From positions 4,588,001-4,652,000 of the forward strand of contig NZ_CP054139.1 in the NCBI RefSeq assembly GCF_013283875.1: 64,000 nucleotides of DNA, given 5' to 3'. This document shows positions 44,490 to 53,757 of the stretch, one piece after another. The notes below the pieces were generated by a model. It was not told the DNA's origin, made no database searches, and saw only the letters and a program-made list of their open reading frames with translations. Position numbers and translations under genes: made by a program. The first letter of the stretch is position 1. The number at the start of each line of letters is the position of its first letter. Source of the DNA: Mucilaginibacter mali. Its GTDB lineage: Bacteria; Bacteroidota; Bacteroidia; Sphingobacteriales; Sphingobacteriaceae.

Positions 44490-45386
44490 ATGGCGAAGAA
44501 AGCTTTTTCCGTATTGGCACTGGGTCTGCTCTACCTGGTATCGTTATTGCCCTTTTGGCTGCTGTATATTATTGCCGATGGGATCTTTGTGATATTGTAT
44601 TATGTTGTGCGCTACCGGCGCAAGGTGATCGACAATAACCTCGAAAATTCGTTCCCCGAAAAAACGAAGACTGAACGGGATACCATCCGCAAACAATACA
44701 CGCGCTACCTGGCCAGCATGATGGTGGAAACCATTAAGCTGCTCACCATATCTCAAAAGGAAGTTACCAAAAGGGTAAAGGTGCCCAATCCCGAACTGAT
44801 CACTGAGGCATTTGCTAAAGGACAAAGCGTTATCGGCATATTGGGGCACTATGGCAATTGGGAAATGAACGCGCTGAGGTTTAGCCAGCTTTATAACGAG
44901 CGGCGTATTATTGTGTACAAGCCCCTAAGCAACAAGCTTTTTAATAATATCTTCCTCAAAATGCGATCGAAGTTTGGGGCTACGCTGGTGAGCATGAAGG
45001 ATACCATGCGCAAGCTGGTTACTTATAAAAACGAGCGCACGGTAACCGTTCTGGTGGGCGACCAAACCCCGGCCCGCCCCGATGTGAAGTATTTCACCAA
45101 TTTCCTTAATCAGCAAACGGCCGTATTTTTAGGTGCCGAAAAACTGGCCAAGCTCACCAACAGCGTAGTGGTATTTTGCGATATCAGGGTGATCAAACGC
45201 GGCTACTACCAGTGCACCTTTGTGCCGTTGTTTGCAAACCCCAAACAAACCACCGGCCATGAGATCACCAACGCCCACGTGCAATACCTGGAACAGGTGA
45301 TCCGCCAGCAGCCGCAATACTGGTTATGGTCGCACCGCAGGTGGAAGTTTGCGCCGGGAGATATTGTAAATGCAGCGTCGCTTTAA
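44490..45386 (+). CDS. Lysophospholipid/lipid A acyltransferase (LpxL/HtrB-like)
   Basis: 298 residues. An N-terminal membrane helix (FSVLALGLLYLVSLLPFWLLYII, about 5-28). The acyl-acceptor motif is in GILGHYGNWEMNALR (HX4-5E), followed by VYKPLSNKLFN and the GDQTPAR segment. It transfers a secondary acyl chain to lipid A (or a related lipid) on the inner membrane. It lacks a strong local promoter. Confidence 0.92.
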   Translation: MAKKAFSVLALGLLYLVSLLPFWLLYIIADGIFVILYYVVRYRRKVIDNNLENSFPEKTKTERDTIRKQYTRYLASMMVETIKLLTISQKEVTKRVKVPNPELITEAFAKGQSVIGILGHYGNWEMNALRFSQLYNERRIIVYKPLSNKLFNNIFLKMRSKFGATLVSMKDTMRKLVTYKNERTVTVLVGDQTPARPDVKYFTNFLNQQTAVFLGAEKLAKLTNSVVVFCDIRVIKRGYYQCTFVPLFANPKQTTGHEITNAHVQYLEQVIRQQPQYWLWSHRRWKFAPGDIVNAASL

Positions 45387-45448
45387 GACGCATATTTCCT
45401 TACCCGTCATTGCGATATACGAAGCGATGACGTAGTGGTGTATCAGGC

Positions 45449-47116
45449 TCAACTCCAATCAAAATCCACCTCGCGGTTATTCAATTTCCACTTCGCAGGA
45501 GCAGGGTTGGTCATCCAGTCTAACGGCTCTCCAATTGGTTGTGGTTTGGCCGCCCTGGTAAAGCAATCCTTTATAAATGCCTTTTTATCCGCGTTCAATA
45601 TATCCGGCTGGGCAGATATGAACAGCGGCGCGCTGCTTTCGGCCAATAGCTGCATCCATTGCTTGTTGCGTTCCCATGATATATCGGCGGTGAGGCCAAC
45701 ACAATCGCCATCAACAGCGTAAAAATTATTGTGCTGCACCATGCGGAAGCCCATGGTGTTTACGCCCATTTTGCGGGTACGGTTCCATTCCTTTCCGCTG
45801 GTATCGTCGCCAATGCGGTTCAGTTCAAACTGCCCTGCCGATAGGTGGCTTATGGTATTACAGCCGATAATGTAAATACCCTTGCCCGCCGCCTCGCGTA
45901 TCGATCCATACAGGTGGTTGATGATCTCGGCATTGGTTTTGGTTTTATTGTTAAAGCTCCAGTTGGGCGTGGTCAAGTCCTTTTTCATGCTGATGCCCCA
46001 GCGGCCAAAAATATCGTAGGTGGTATAATCGTGCTTTACCATCTCTATCTCCCAGGCTTTGTAAAAGCTGAAGTAGTTTTTGATCCGTTCGATATTTTCG
46101 GGGATGGTAGGATCAAGCACCGGGGCTTTAGGATCATCGCGCCCAGGGATCTTCGGCGCCAGCAGACTGGTTTTTTCATCATGCCGGGCGCATAGGGGCC
46201 GGATCCACAGGCCGGGGCGCATGCCCAGCTTTTTTATCTCTACCGACATGGCATGCATGTCTTTAAACTTATCGTTCGGTTTACTGTAATCCTCGTTCCA
46301 GCCGCCATCGCCGGGTAATAGTGGCGAGTATTCGGCCCAGCCTGCATCAATTACCGAGAAGGGGCGGTTATTGGTATCCGTAGCCAGTTCGGCCATTATC
46401 GCTGTCGTTTCGCGGATGAGTTTGGGGTTGTTATTACCGTAGGCATAATACCAGTCGTTAATACCATAAACCGGCAGTTTGGGCAGTCGCGGCTTATCGC
46501 ACATCATTTTGCAGAAGCGACGGGCGGTTGCAAAGGCATTTTCCGATGCCGTCCCCTCCATCGTTACAATATCGGCCGCGTGCAGCTTGCGCCCGCCCAG
46601 TTGAACGCCGTTACCGCCTGAACGGGTATCCAAAATCAGCTCCAGGCTATCCGGGCCGGCTGTCCACCAGCAAATGGTATTGCAGCCGGTTTTCACGCCA
46701 AAGCAGGCAGTATGGCTGCCATCGTTTATTAAAACATACCACGGGTTTTTCGCAACGCCGTCCAGATTTTTCCAGGCCATATCGCCGTAGGTGCGCTCAA
46801 AGTGATCGCCCATTGTTTTGGCCGATGTTGCCGTATCATGCTTCCATTTTAGCCTGATGGCGCCCAATGCCGTCTCCGCCGATTGGATAGATACAGCGGT
46901 AGCATTACCACCGCCAGACAGGCTTACCGATATATCTTTATACACAAAGCTATTATTGCCCGATGCTTTAAGCTGCACCCAATCGCCGCCCGCCTGCGCC
47001 CAAACATCGTTGGGCTGACCGATAAGGGCAGCATTGCCGTTAGCATAAGTAACCCGCCTGAATAATACGGTCGCGGCCGCCGCGGCAGATAGTTTTACAA
47101 AGTTTCGCCTGTCCAT
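45449..47116 (-). CDS. Clan GH-D glycoside hydrolase (alpha-galactosidase-like), Tat-type leader
   Basis: 555 residues. The leader MDRRNFVKLSAAAAATVLF resembles a Tat signal. An N-terminal beta domain is followed by a TIM barrel with VIDAGWAEYSP, GLWIRPL, the nucleophile segment MVKHDYTTYD and the acid/base segment RIGDDTSG, as in GH27/GH36 enzymes. It likely cleaves alpha-galactosides or alpha-N-acetylgalactosaminides. It is alone, 10 kb from the SusCD operon. Confidence 0.8.
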   Translation of the reverse strand: MDRRNFVKLSAAAAATVLFRRVTYANGNAALIGQPNDVWAQAGGDWVQLKASGNNSFVYKDISVSLSGGGNATAVSIQSAETALGAIRLKWKHDTATSAKTMGDHFERTYGDMAWKNLDGVAKNPWYVLINDGSHTACFGVKTGCNTICWWTAGPDSLELILDTRSGGNGVQLGGRKLHAADIVTMEGTASENAFATARRFCKMMCDKPRLPKLPVYGINDWYYAYGNNNPKLIRETTAIMAELATDTNNRPFSVIDAGWAEYSPLLPGDGGWNEDYSKPNDKFKDMHAMSVEIKKLGMRPGLWIRPLCARHDEKTSLLAPKIPGRDDPKAPVLDPTIPENIERIKNYFSFYKAWEIEMVKHDYTTYDIFGRWGISMKKDLTTPNWSFNNKTKTNAEIINHLYGSIREAAGKGIYIIGCNTISHLSAGQFELNRIGDDTSGKEWNRTRKMGVNTMGFRMVQHNNFYAVDGDCVGLTADISWERNKQWMQLLAESSAPLFISAQPDILNADKKAFIKDCFTRAAKPQPIGEPLDWMTNPAPAKWKLNNREVDFDWS

Positions 47117-47508
47117 AGGTATATTGATTATGGGTGGTTAAGTTAAGCATTATTACAAACAGGCTACCTGCAAATGTGTGCTTCCACTTGGTTTTATAGC
47201 TAATTTTTGCTATATTGTAGTCAGCCCGCCCGTGCCATATCAGCCCAATGTACGATCTTTGCTTAGCGGCTTTTTTAGGGAACCCTAAATTCCAAAATTA
47301 AATTTTGCAAAACAGATCATCCGCAAACAGCAAAAACACCCTGTTCTTTGATAGCTACAACAGCAAAAATTACTTCATGTTGCCTGGAAAAGGTTTTTAC
47401 ATCACTATAAATAAAAAAAGCATCCGGTTACACCAAAACGCGCCCTGCTTTAAAACTTAATTCCTGAAGATTTTTTTATGATAAGATTCTACAGACGATT
47501 AAAAAAGA
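47117..47508. other. Intergenic region, no gene seen
   Basis: 392 AT-rich bases between two minus-strand genes. There are A/T runs and a TATAGCTAATTTTTGCTATA imperfect palindrome at about 47195-47215. No coding frame, terminator or known repeat recognised. Confidence 0.5.
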
Positions 47509-48393
47509 TCACTTCAACCACACCAGCCATCCGAAATAAACGACCATGCAAATGGCGCTCAAAAAATTCATACGCATGGCATTGGCAAAGCTGGCATTAC
47601 GCCGCGATTGGATGACCCGGATAAACCAGTAGAGAAAAAACAGCGCTATCGGCGCGGTACATTTTAAAAACAGCTCGAAATATTGGGGGGTGTGAGTAGG
47701 TAACCAGTATTGATAGATAAGCCACAGGCCGGTAACAAAAAGCGCCCCCGAGAACAGGAAGGTACCTTTATAACCCAGCAAAATGCTTAGCGTGCGGTCG
47801 CCGCGGCTGCGGTCTTCCTTATGTTGATAAATTTGCGTAAGCGGGTACGATGCGCCGATGAGGCACGAGCATATGGCGCCGGCTATCAGCAAATGCTGGT
47901 TCCAGCCAACCCAAAGGTTATCGCCGGTAAGGCCAAAATGGGTGCTCCAGTAAATAAAGCCGCCCTGGAAAAAGAACACAACCAAAAAGCTGATGAACGG
48001 GTATTTTTTTAACCGGGTAGATGGGTGGCTGTATAGCTTAGACATAATGCCGTAGATGAGCACCGCGAAGGCGAAGAGCCAATCGACATAAGTGCCCAAA
48101 ATAAAGGCGACCATCTCCATAAAAAGCGAGAAGTAATACAGGCTGTGATCTACCTTTGGGGGATGCTTCAGCAGGGCGATGCTTTCCTCATCGCGATCGA
48201 AGTAACTGTTATAGCCGTTGCTGGCCGGAAACGCCAGGAAATGCCAGATAAAAAAAATCAGCAGGGCTTTACTTATTTGGATATCATGAGTCTGACTGAT
48301 AGCGAACAGGTACACCGGGAATAAAAACAACGAAAACACAAAACGCAGGTGGGCAATAGCCGAGCGGGTAGGTATCAGTTGTTTTATTTTCAT
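47509..48393 (-). CDS. UbiA-family membrane prenyltransferase
   Basis: 294 residues with about nine membrane helices. The first prenyl-diphosphate motif is N62-xxx-D66-xxx-E70 (NGYNSYFDRDEES). The second is in QHKEDRSRGDRT (DxxxGD). The family attaches prenyl chains to aromatic or quinone acceptors. It diverges from yceI and a type III PKS operon 66 bases away, which suggests it prenylates the polyketide made there. The acceptor is inferred. Confidence 0.87.
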   Translation of the reverse strand: MKIKQLIPTRSAIAHLRFVFSLFLFPVYLFAISQTHDIQISKALLIFFIWHFLAFPASNGYNSYFDRDEESIALLKHPPKVDHSLYYFSLFMEMVAFILGTYVDWLFAFAVLIYGIMSKLYSHPSTRLKKYPFISFLVVFFFQGGFIYWSTHFGLTGDNLWVGWNQHLLIAGAICSCLIGASYPLTQIYQHKEDRSRGDRTLSILLGYKGTFLFSGALFVTGLWLIYQYWLPTHTPQYFELFLKCTAPIALFFLYWFIRVIQSRRNASFANAMRMNFLSAICMVVYFGWLVWLK

Positions 48394-48459
48394 CGCACTA
48401 ATGTAAAATACTTAACTAATAATATTAACGTTTTAGATTTTTTATTAATATCACCCCTC

Positions 48460-48996
48460 ATGAAGAAGTTTATCCTATTGGCTATTGCAGCAGCTTTTGC
48501 AAACCTTGCCCCCGCGCAAACCAAACATAAGGTTACCGCGTCTACCATTACCTTTAAGATCAAAAATATGGGCATCAATACCGGCGGCAATATCAGCGGC
48601 TTGGTAGCCGATATCAATTTTAGCAAAGACAGGCCCGAAGCCAGCAGCATCGAGGCTTCTGTTGATGCCGGCACACTGAATACCGACAACGATATGCGCG
48701 ACAAGCATATTAAGAGCGAAGATTACTTCGACGCGGCCAAATACCCTAAGATCACCATGAAATCAACCTCGATAAAACATCGCAGCGGAAACAACTTTGT
48801 GGGCACTTTCAACGTAACTATTAAAGATAAAACAAAATCGATAGATGTGCCTTTTACTTATGTGGTTAACGGTAACACCGCCGAGTTTAAGGGCAGCCTT
48901 AAAATTCAGCGTACCGATTTTGGCATCGGCAGCAGCGGCCTGGTTTTAGCCAACGAAGCCACTATAGATATAGACGTACAAACAACACCCAGTTAA
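48460..48996 (+). CDS. YceI-family lipid/isoprenoid-binding periplasmic protein
   Basis: 178 residues from ATG 48460. Signal peptide about 1-19 (NLAPAQ). The lipocalin-like YceI barrel has KHKVTASTITFKIKNMG, SIEASVDAGTLNTDNDMRDKHIKSEDYFDAAKYP and a final FGIGSSGLVLANEATIDIDVQ. Homologues bind polyisoprenoid chains. It lies 3 bases before the type III PKS gene, so a role in carrying its product or a prenyl precursor is plausible. Confidence 0.9.
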   Translation: MKKFILLAIAAAFANLAPAQTKHKVTASTITFKIKNMGINTGGNISGLVADINFSKDRPEASSIEASVDAGTLNTDNDMRDKHIKSEDYFDAAKYPKITMKSTSIKHRSGNNFVGTFNVTIKDKTKSIDVPFTYVVNGNTAEFKGSLKIQRTDFGIGSSGLVLANEATIDIDVQTTPS

Positions 48997-48999
48997 TAC

Positions 49000-50118
49000 A
49001 TGAGCACCTGCATCAGCGCCATAGGTATAGCCAACCCGGCACACCGGTTTAAGCAAAGTAAAATATACCAGTTTATGGCCGATGCATCGGGCCTGGATGA
49101 GAATAACCGGGGCAGGTTAAAAGGCATTTATGATAACTCGGGGATCGGGTACCGCTACTCTGTCATCCCCGATTACGGCGCTGATAGCCCGGAAGATCAC
49201 AGCTTCTTCCCCAAATCGGCCGACCTGGAGCCATTTGTATCCACCCAGCAGCGGATGGCTATTTATCAGCAGGAAGCCGTTAAGATAGCCGCTGATGCCG
49301 CGCGAAATTGCTTAAAAGGTTTTCCGGATGATATCACGCAGCAGATCACCCACTTGATTACGGTTAGCTGCACCGGCATGTATGCCCCCGGGCTGGATAT
49401 CGACCTGGTGGAACATCTGGGTTTAAAAACCAATACCCAGCGCACCTGCATTACTTTTATGGGTTGCTACGGCGCCATTAACGGATTAAAAACGGCCGAT
49501 TACATTTGCCGCGCTGACCCAAAGGCCAAAGTACTGGTGGTAAGCGTTGAGCTTTGCACCCTCCATTTTCAAAAAGAAAATACGCTTGATAACTGGGTGG
49601 CTAATTCCATCTTCAGCGATGGGGCCGCGGCCGTTTTGTTAGAAGGAACAGAACATCGCCTGAAACCCGGTCCTTGTCTTGAGCTGAAACATTTTTACGC
49701 CGAATTTATGCCCAATGCCCGTAACGATATGGGCTGGTACGTAGGCAATACCGGTTTTGAGATGCGGCTAAGCAGTAAGGTATCTAAGCTGATCAAAAAC
49801 AATTTGGGTGGCGTATTCGAACGCCTGAAGAAAAGCATCAACCCCGGCGGCCATGTGCATTTTGATGCCTACGCCATGCACCCCGGCGGCCGGAAGATCC
49901 TGGAATCGATAGAAGAGGCGCTGGACCTGCCAGAAGAAAGCAATACATTCTCGTACGAGGTGCTGCAAAAGTACGGCAATATGTCGTCGGCTACGGTGTT
50001 GTTTGTACTGCACAGGGTTTTGCAAAACACCGTTAAAAGTAATCAACAGATCCTAAGCTTTGCCTTTGGCCCGGGTTTAACGGCCGAGGGCATGGTGATG
50101 GCCTCGCACGCGGCATGA
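49000..50118 (+). CDS. Type III polyketide synthase
   Basis: 372 residues, typical of chalcone synthase-like enzymes. The triad is C124 (TVSCTGMYAPGLD), H294 (AMHPGGRKI) and N327 (YGNMSSATV). The GFGPG-type loop is AFGPGLTAEG. It extends a starter acyl-CoA with malonyl-CoA and cyclises the product, often to an alkylresorcinol or pyrone. The gene follows yceI by 3 bases, and its stop overlaps the start of the FAD enzyme (ATGA), which indicates translational coupling. Confidence 0.94.
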   Translation: MSTCISAIGIANPAHRFKQSKIYQFMADASGLDENNRGRLKGIYDNSGIGYRYSVIPDYGADSPEDHSFFPKSADLEPFVSTQQRMAIYQQEAVKIAADAARNCLKGFPDDITQQITHLITVSCTGMYAPGLDIDLVEHLGLKTNTQRTCITFMGCYGAINGLKTADYICRADPKAKVLVVSVELCTLHFQKENTLDNWVANSIFSDGAAAVLLEGTEHRLKPGPCLELKHFYAEFMPNARNDMGWYVGNTGFEMRLSSKVSKLIKNNLGGVFERLKKSINPGGHVHFDAYAMHPGGRKILESIEEALDLPEESNTFSYEVLQKYGNMSSATVLFVLHRVLQNTVKSNQQILSFAFGPGLTAEGMVMASHAA

Positions 50119-51242
50119 CGGCGGATGTGCTTATCATTGGTGGTGGTTTGGCCGGTTTGTGCAATGCCATCCAGCTTAACCGGGCCGGCTTGCAGGTAAC
50201 GGTAATCGAAAAAAAACATTACCCCTTCCATCGCGTTTGCGGCGAGTATATCAGTAACGAGGTATTACCTTTTTTGAGGAAATTGGGCATCGATATCGAC
50301 AGTCTGAACCCAGCGCGTATTAACAGGTTAGAAATTACCTCGGCAGGTGGCAAGCGCTTCGGCTGCGGGTTAGATCTGGGGGGATTTGGTGTTAGTCGCT
50401 ATACTTTAGATAACCATCTGTACCGGCAAGCCCAACTGGCCGGCGTAAAATTTATGCTGGATACCCGGGTAGCGGATGTGCGCTTTACCGATGATCATTT
50501 CGAGGTAGTGATTCCCGGGCAAACGCTGATAGCCCGGCTGGTGATTGGATCTTACGGCAAGCGTTCCAATCTCGATCAAAAACTGAAGCGGCCATTTTTT
50601 TACAAACGCAGCCCCTATCTGGCGGTGAAGTTCCACATCAAAGCCGATCTGCCTGATGACCTGATCCAACTGAATAATTACAAAGATGGCTACTGCGGCG
50701 TAAGCAAGGTTGACGGCGACCGCTATTGCATGTGCTATCTTGCCAAAAGCGATGACCTGCGCAAATATGGGTCGCTGCCCGCGCTGGAGGAAAACGTGAT
50801 CCGCAAAAACCCTTATCTAAATGAAATATTCAGTAATGCCGAATTTCTGCTGGATAAACCGGAAGTCATCAACGAGATCTCGTTCGAGAAAAAAGCGCCG
50901 GTTGAGCAGCACATCCTGATGAGCGGAGATACCGCCGGCATGATAGCCCCGCTTTGCGGCAACGGCATGGCGATGGCCATCCATTCAAGCAAGTTACTTT
51001 CGGAAAGTATCATTAAATATTATCAGTCTGAAAAATTTACCGCAGCGCAACGGGTGCAACTGGAGCAGGCCTACACCCATGCCTGGAATAAGGAGTTTGC
51101 CAGCCGCCTATGGGCCGGCCGGCAAATGCAGCGCCTGTTCGGACGTGATAGTGTTACGGGCCTGACCATCGATATGCTGAACACGATGCCCGCGGTAGCT
51201 AATTTACTTATCCGCACCTCCCACGGCAAACCATTTGCCTGA
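50115..51242 (+). CDS. FAD-dependent monooxygenase/oxidoreductase
   Basis: 375 residues. N-terminal FAD motif VLIIGGGLAGLCNAIQL (GxGxxG), then HRVCGEYIS, and the second FAD motif SGDTAGMIAPLCGNGMAMAIHS. This is the geranylgeranyl reductase/hydroxylase-like group. It overlaps the type III PKS stop by 4 bases. In Streptomyces srsABC a flavoprotein oxidises the alkylresorcinol to a quinone, and a like role is inferred here. Confidence 0.9.
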   Translation: MTADVLIIGGGLAGLCNAIQLNRAGLQVTVIEKKHYPFHRVCGEYISNEVLPFLRKLGIDIDSLNPARINRLEITSAGGKRFGCGLDLGGFGVSRYTLDNHLYRQAQLAGVKFMLDTRVADVRFTDDHFEVVIPGQTLIARLVIGSYGKRSNLDQKLKRPFFYKRSPYLAVKFHIKADLPDDLIQLNNYKDGYCGVSKVDGDRYCMCYLAKSDDLRKYGSLPALEENVIRKNPYLNEIFSNAEFLLDKPEVINEISFEKKAPVEQHILMSGDTAGMIAPLCGNGMAMAIHSSKLLSESIIKYYQSEKFTAAQRVQLEQAYTHAWNKEFASRLWAGRQMQRLFGRDSVTGLTIDMLNTMPAVANLLIRTSHGKPFA

Positions 51243-51263
51243 TTTTCGCTTTAATATAAAAGC

Positions 51264-51959
51264 ATGGTCTATTTAAAAACACGTTCAGGCAAAGCGGAAG
51301 TGATGGACGATCTTGATCTCCCATCAGCCGAGATAGACCCGGTGCTGGCCGGCCTTGCTAAAATGAACCGTTGGTTTGGCGCGCACAAAACCGTCATAAA
51401 AACCTTGCAAAAATTTCCAGATTTAGCCTATAATCACGTCAGCGACTGGGGTTGCGGCGGCGGCGATATGCTGGTTGCCTTACGCAAATGGTCGGATAGG
51501 CACCATTTATCTTTATACCTTACCGGGGTAGACGCGGCCAAATCCGCCGTACGATATGCTAAAAGGCATTCGCTGGGCTGTCGCATTAATTATATACAGG
51601 CCAGCGTATTGAGTGATGATTTGCACGCCAGGCAGTTCGATATCGTGACATCAGGCTTATTCAGCCATCACTTTGCCGACCGGGAATGGGTGCTACTCAT
51701 CCGCAAAATGTACACTTGCTCGCGCCGGGGCGTTATCCTAACCGACCTGCACCGGCACTGGCTACTGTATTATGCCGTAACGGCCATTACACGGCTCATC
51801 ACCAAAAATAAAATGGCGCGGGTAGATGGCCCCTTATCGGTAAAGCGGAGTTTTAAAAGGAAGGAAATTGTTAGCTTATTAAAGGCAGCGCAAATTGATA
51901 ACTATAATTTAACATGGGTTTGGCCCTTCAGATGGTTGTTAATTATTCGTAAACACTAA
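51264..51959 (+). CDS. SAM-dependent methyltransferase
   Basis: 231 residues from ATG 51264; a later ATG (51303) is possible. SAM motif I is VSDWGCGGGDMLVAL, then GVDAAKSAVRYAKRH and DIVTSGLFSHHF. It lies 21 bases after the FAD enzyme and is the last biosynthetic gene of the polyketide cluster, so O-methylation of the phenolic product is likely. The next gene, a histidine kinase, starts 9 bases on. Confidence 0.9.
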   Translation: MVYLKTRSGKAEVMDDLDLPSAEIDPVLAGLAKMNRWFGAHKTVIKTLQKFPDLAYNHVSDWGCGGGDMLVALRKWSDRHHLSLYLTGVDAAKSAVRYAKRHSLGCRINYIQASVLSDDLHARQFDIVTSGLFSHHFADREWVLLIRKMYTCSRRGVILTDLHRHWLLYYAVTAITRLITKNKMARVDGPLSVKRSFKRKEIVSLLKAAQIDNYNLTWVWPFRWLLIIRKH

Positions 51960-51968
51960 ATTAGCGTT

Positions 51969-53033
51969 ATGAAACTGCGCGTGCTCATCTTTTTAACTGC
52001 TTTTTCGGTAGCCATTACGGTATCGTCGGTTAATTTTTACTTTCAGCATAGGTGGTACGATGTAACTATCACTTTTTTTGTATCGTTCTCCATCAGCTTT
52101 ATTGTTTTTTATTATCTGATAGAAAAATACGTTTACTCGAAGATCAAACTCATCTATAAACTCATCCACAACTTAAAGCTGGGCCGCGATCTGCGCGATG
52201 CGCTGGGCGAACAGCATATCATCAGCGCCGACCCGATAAACGATGTGGAGCAAGAGGTAAAGGAGTGGGCCCGCCAAAAAAAATCGGAAATAGACGAATT
52301 GCGCAAACAGGAAAAGTTTCGCAGGGAGTTTTTAACCAATATCTCGCACGAGTTTAAAACACCGCTGTTTGCGATACAGGGTTATATCGAAGCGATACAG
52401 GATGACGAGTTTGAAGACCTGGATATGGCAGCCCAGTTTTTAGAGAAAGCCGCAAAAAACGTAGACCGGCTAAGCTACCTGATCAAGGATCTGGACGAGA
52501 TATCCAAGCTGGAATCAGGCGAGATACCGATCAACTATACCAGGTTTAAGATAAACGACCTGATCAAAGAAGTACTCGATTCACTGGAAATGAAGGCAAA
52601 ACAGCACGATATTAAGTTTATTTATAAACAGAAGTACGACGAGAACGTAATGGTTAATGCCGACAGGGATAAAATTCACCAGGTAATTATAAACCTGGTC
52701 GACAATTCGCTTAAGTATGGCAAAACCGGCGGCAGCACATCGGTAAGCCTGTTTAACCTGCACGACCAGGTACTGATAGAGATTACCGACGATGGCATCG
52801 GGATAGAAGAAAAGTATTTACCACGCCTGTTCGAACGTTTTTTCCGTACCGAGCAAAGCCGTTCGCGCCAGGTTGGCGGCTCTGGTTTGGGTTTAGCTAT
52901 TGTTAAGCACATTATCGAGGCTCACCAGCAAACTATCAACGTGCGCAGTACTGCGGGTTTGGGTTCTACTTTTGGCTTTACGCTGCAAAAAGCCAAGCAA
53001 TCACCATTTCCGGCCATCCCCGGTATTAAATAG
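51969..53033 (+). CDS. PhoR-like sensor histidine kinase, no adjacent regulator
   Basis: 354 residues. Two membrane helices (about 3-25 and 32-52) with almost no loop between, a HAMP-like or coiled linker, HisKA with H127 (ISHEFKTPLFAI), and an ATPase domain with VDNSLKYGK, DDGIGIEE and GSGLGLAIVKHII. The form resembles PhoR. It lies 9 bases after the methyltransferase gene and upstream of the phosphate uptake pair. A partner response regulator is not present in the window. Confidence 0.9.
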   Translation: MKLRVLIFLTAFSVAITVSSVNFYFQHRWYDVTITFFVSFSISFIVFYYLIEKYVYSKIKLIYKLIHNLKLGRDLRDALGEQHIISADPINDVEQEVKEWARQKKSEIDELRKQEKFRREFLTNISHEFKTPLFAIQGYIEAIQDDEFEDLDMAAQFLEKAAKNVDRLSYLIKDLDEISKLESGEIPINYTRFKINDLIKEVLDSLEMKAKQHDIKFIYKQKYDENVMVNADRDKIHQVIINLVDNSLKYGKTGGSTSVSLFNLHDQVLIEITDDGIGIEEKYLPRLFERFFRTEQSRSRQVGGSGLGLAIVKHIIEAHQQTINVRSTAGLGSTFGFTLQKAKQSPFPAIPGIK

Positions 53034-53067
53034 TTAACATTAATTTAACATTGCTTCCGTAACTTTG
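53034..53067 (+). promoter_or_regulatory. PhoP-box-like direct repeat and -7 box before the phosphate operon
   Basis: TTAACA at 53034-53039 and again at 53045-53050, 11 bases start to start, as in the PhoP boxes of Bacillus. The -7 box TAACTTTG (53060-53067) follows with no good -33 box, as at an activator-dependent promoter. Confidence 0.55.
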
Positions 53068-53084
53068 TCCCACAATTCAATAAA

Positions 53085-53735
53085 ATGTCATTAAACAGTA
53101 TCTTCCAATACTTTGTCCCAAAAGATAAAAAAGTATTTTTCCCTTTGTTTGAACAAGCCGCGCACAACGTAGTAGCCATGGCTACTATACTGGTAGAAGC
53201 CGTAAATACCAACGATAATGCTGCCCGCGAGGACATGTTTAAACAAATAGACACCCTTGAGAATAAGGGCGACGAGTTAACCCACCAGATCTATCTTGAA
53301 CTGGGTAAAAACTTTATCACTCCGTTCGACCGTGAAGATATTCACTCGCTGGCTACGGCTATTGATGACGTGGCCGATTATATCCAGGGCTCAGCGAACC
53401 GTATGCTGCTGTATAATATTGATGAGTATACCGAATCGATAAAAAAACTATCTGAGCTGATATTGCAGGGTGGCGTTGAACTGGAAAAAGCCGTGCGCGA
53501 ATTAAAGGACCTGAAAAACGTACGTAACATTGCCGATAGCTGTATCCGTATTAACAGTGTGGAAAACCAGGCCGATTACGTGTTCGACCGCGCTGTTGCC
53601 GATTTGTTTTTATACGAGAAGGATGCCCTGCGCCTGATCAAATACAAGGAAATACTTGCCGCATTGGAAACGGCTACCGATATGTGCGAGGACGCTGCCA
53701 ATGTAATGGAATCAATTTTAGTTAAAAACGCCTAA
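53085..53735 (+). CDS. DUF47/PhoU-like phosphate transport accessory protein
   Basis: 216 residues, helical. It is of the DUF47 family (TIGR00153), with pairs of ExxxD metal-binding motifs (LENKGDELTHQIY, DREDIHSLATAIDDVADY, SVENQADYVFDRAV). These proteins resemble PhoU and accompany Pit transporters. The Pit gene begins 22 bases downstream. It presumably modulates phosphate uptake. Confidence 0.92.
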   Translation: MSLNSIFQYFVPKDKKVFFPLFEQAAHNVVAMATILVEAVNTNDNAAREDMFKQIDTLENKGDELTHQIYLELGKNFITPFDREDIHSLATAIDDVADYIQGSANRMLLYNIDEYTESIKKLSELILQGGVELEKAVRELKDLKNVRNIADSCIRINSVENQADYVFDRAVADLFLYEKDALRLIKYKEILAALETATDMCEDAANVMESILVKNA

Positions 53736-53757
53736 TTATACCTGATAAACAAATTAC

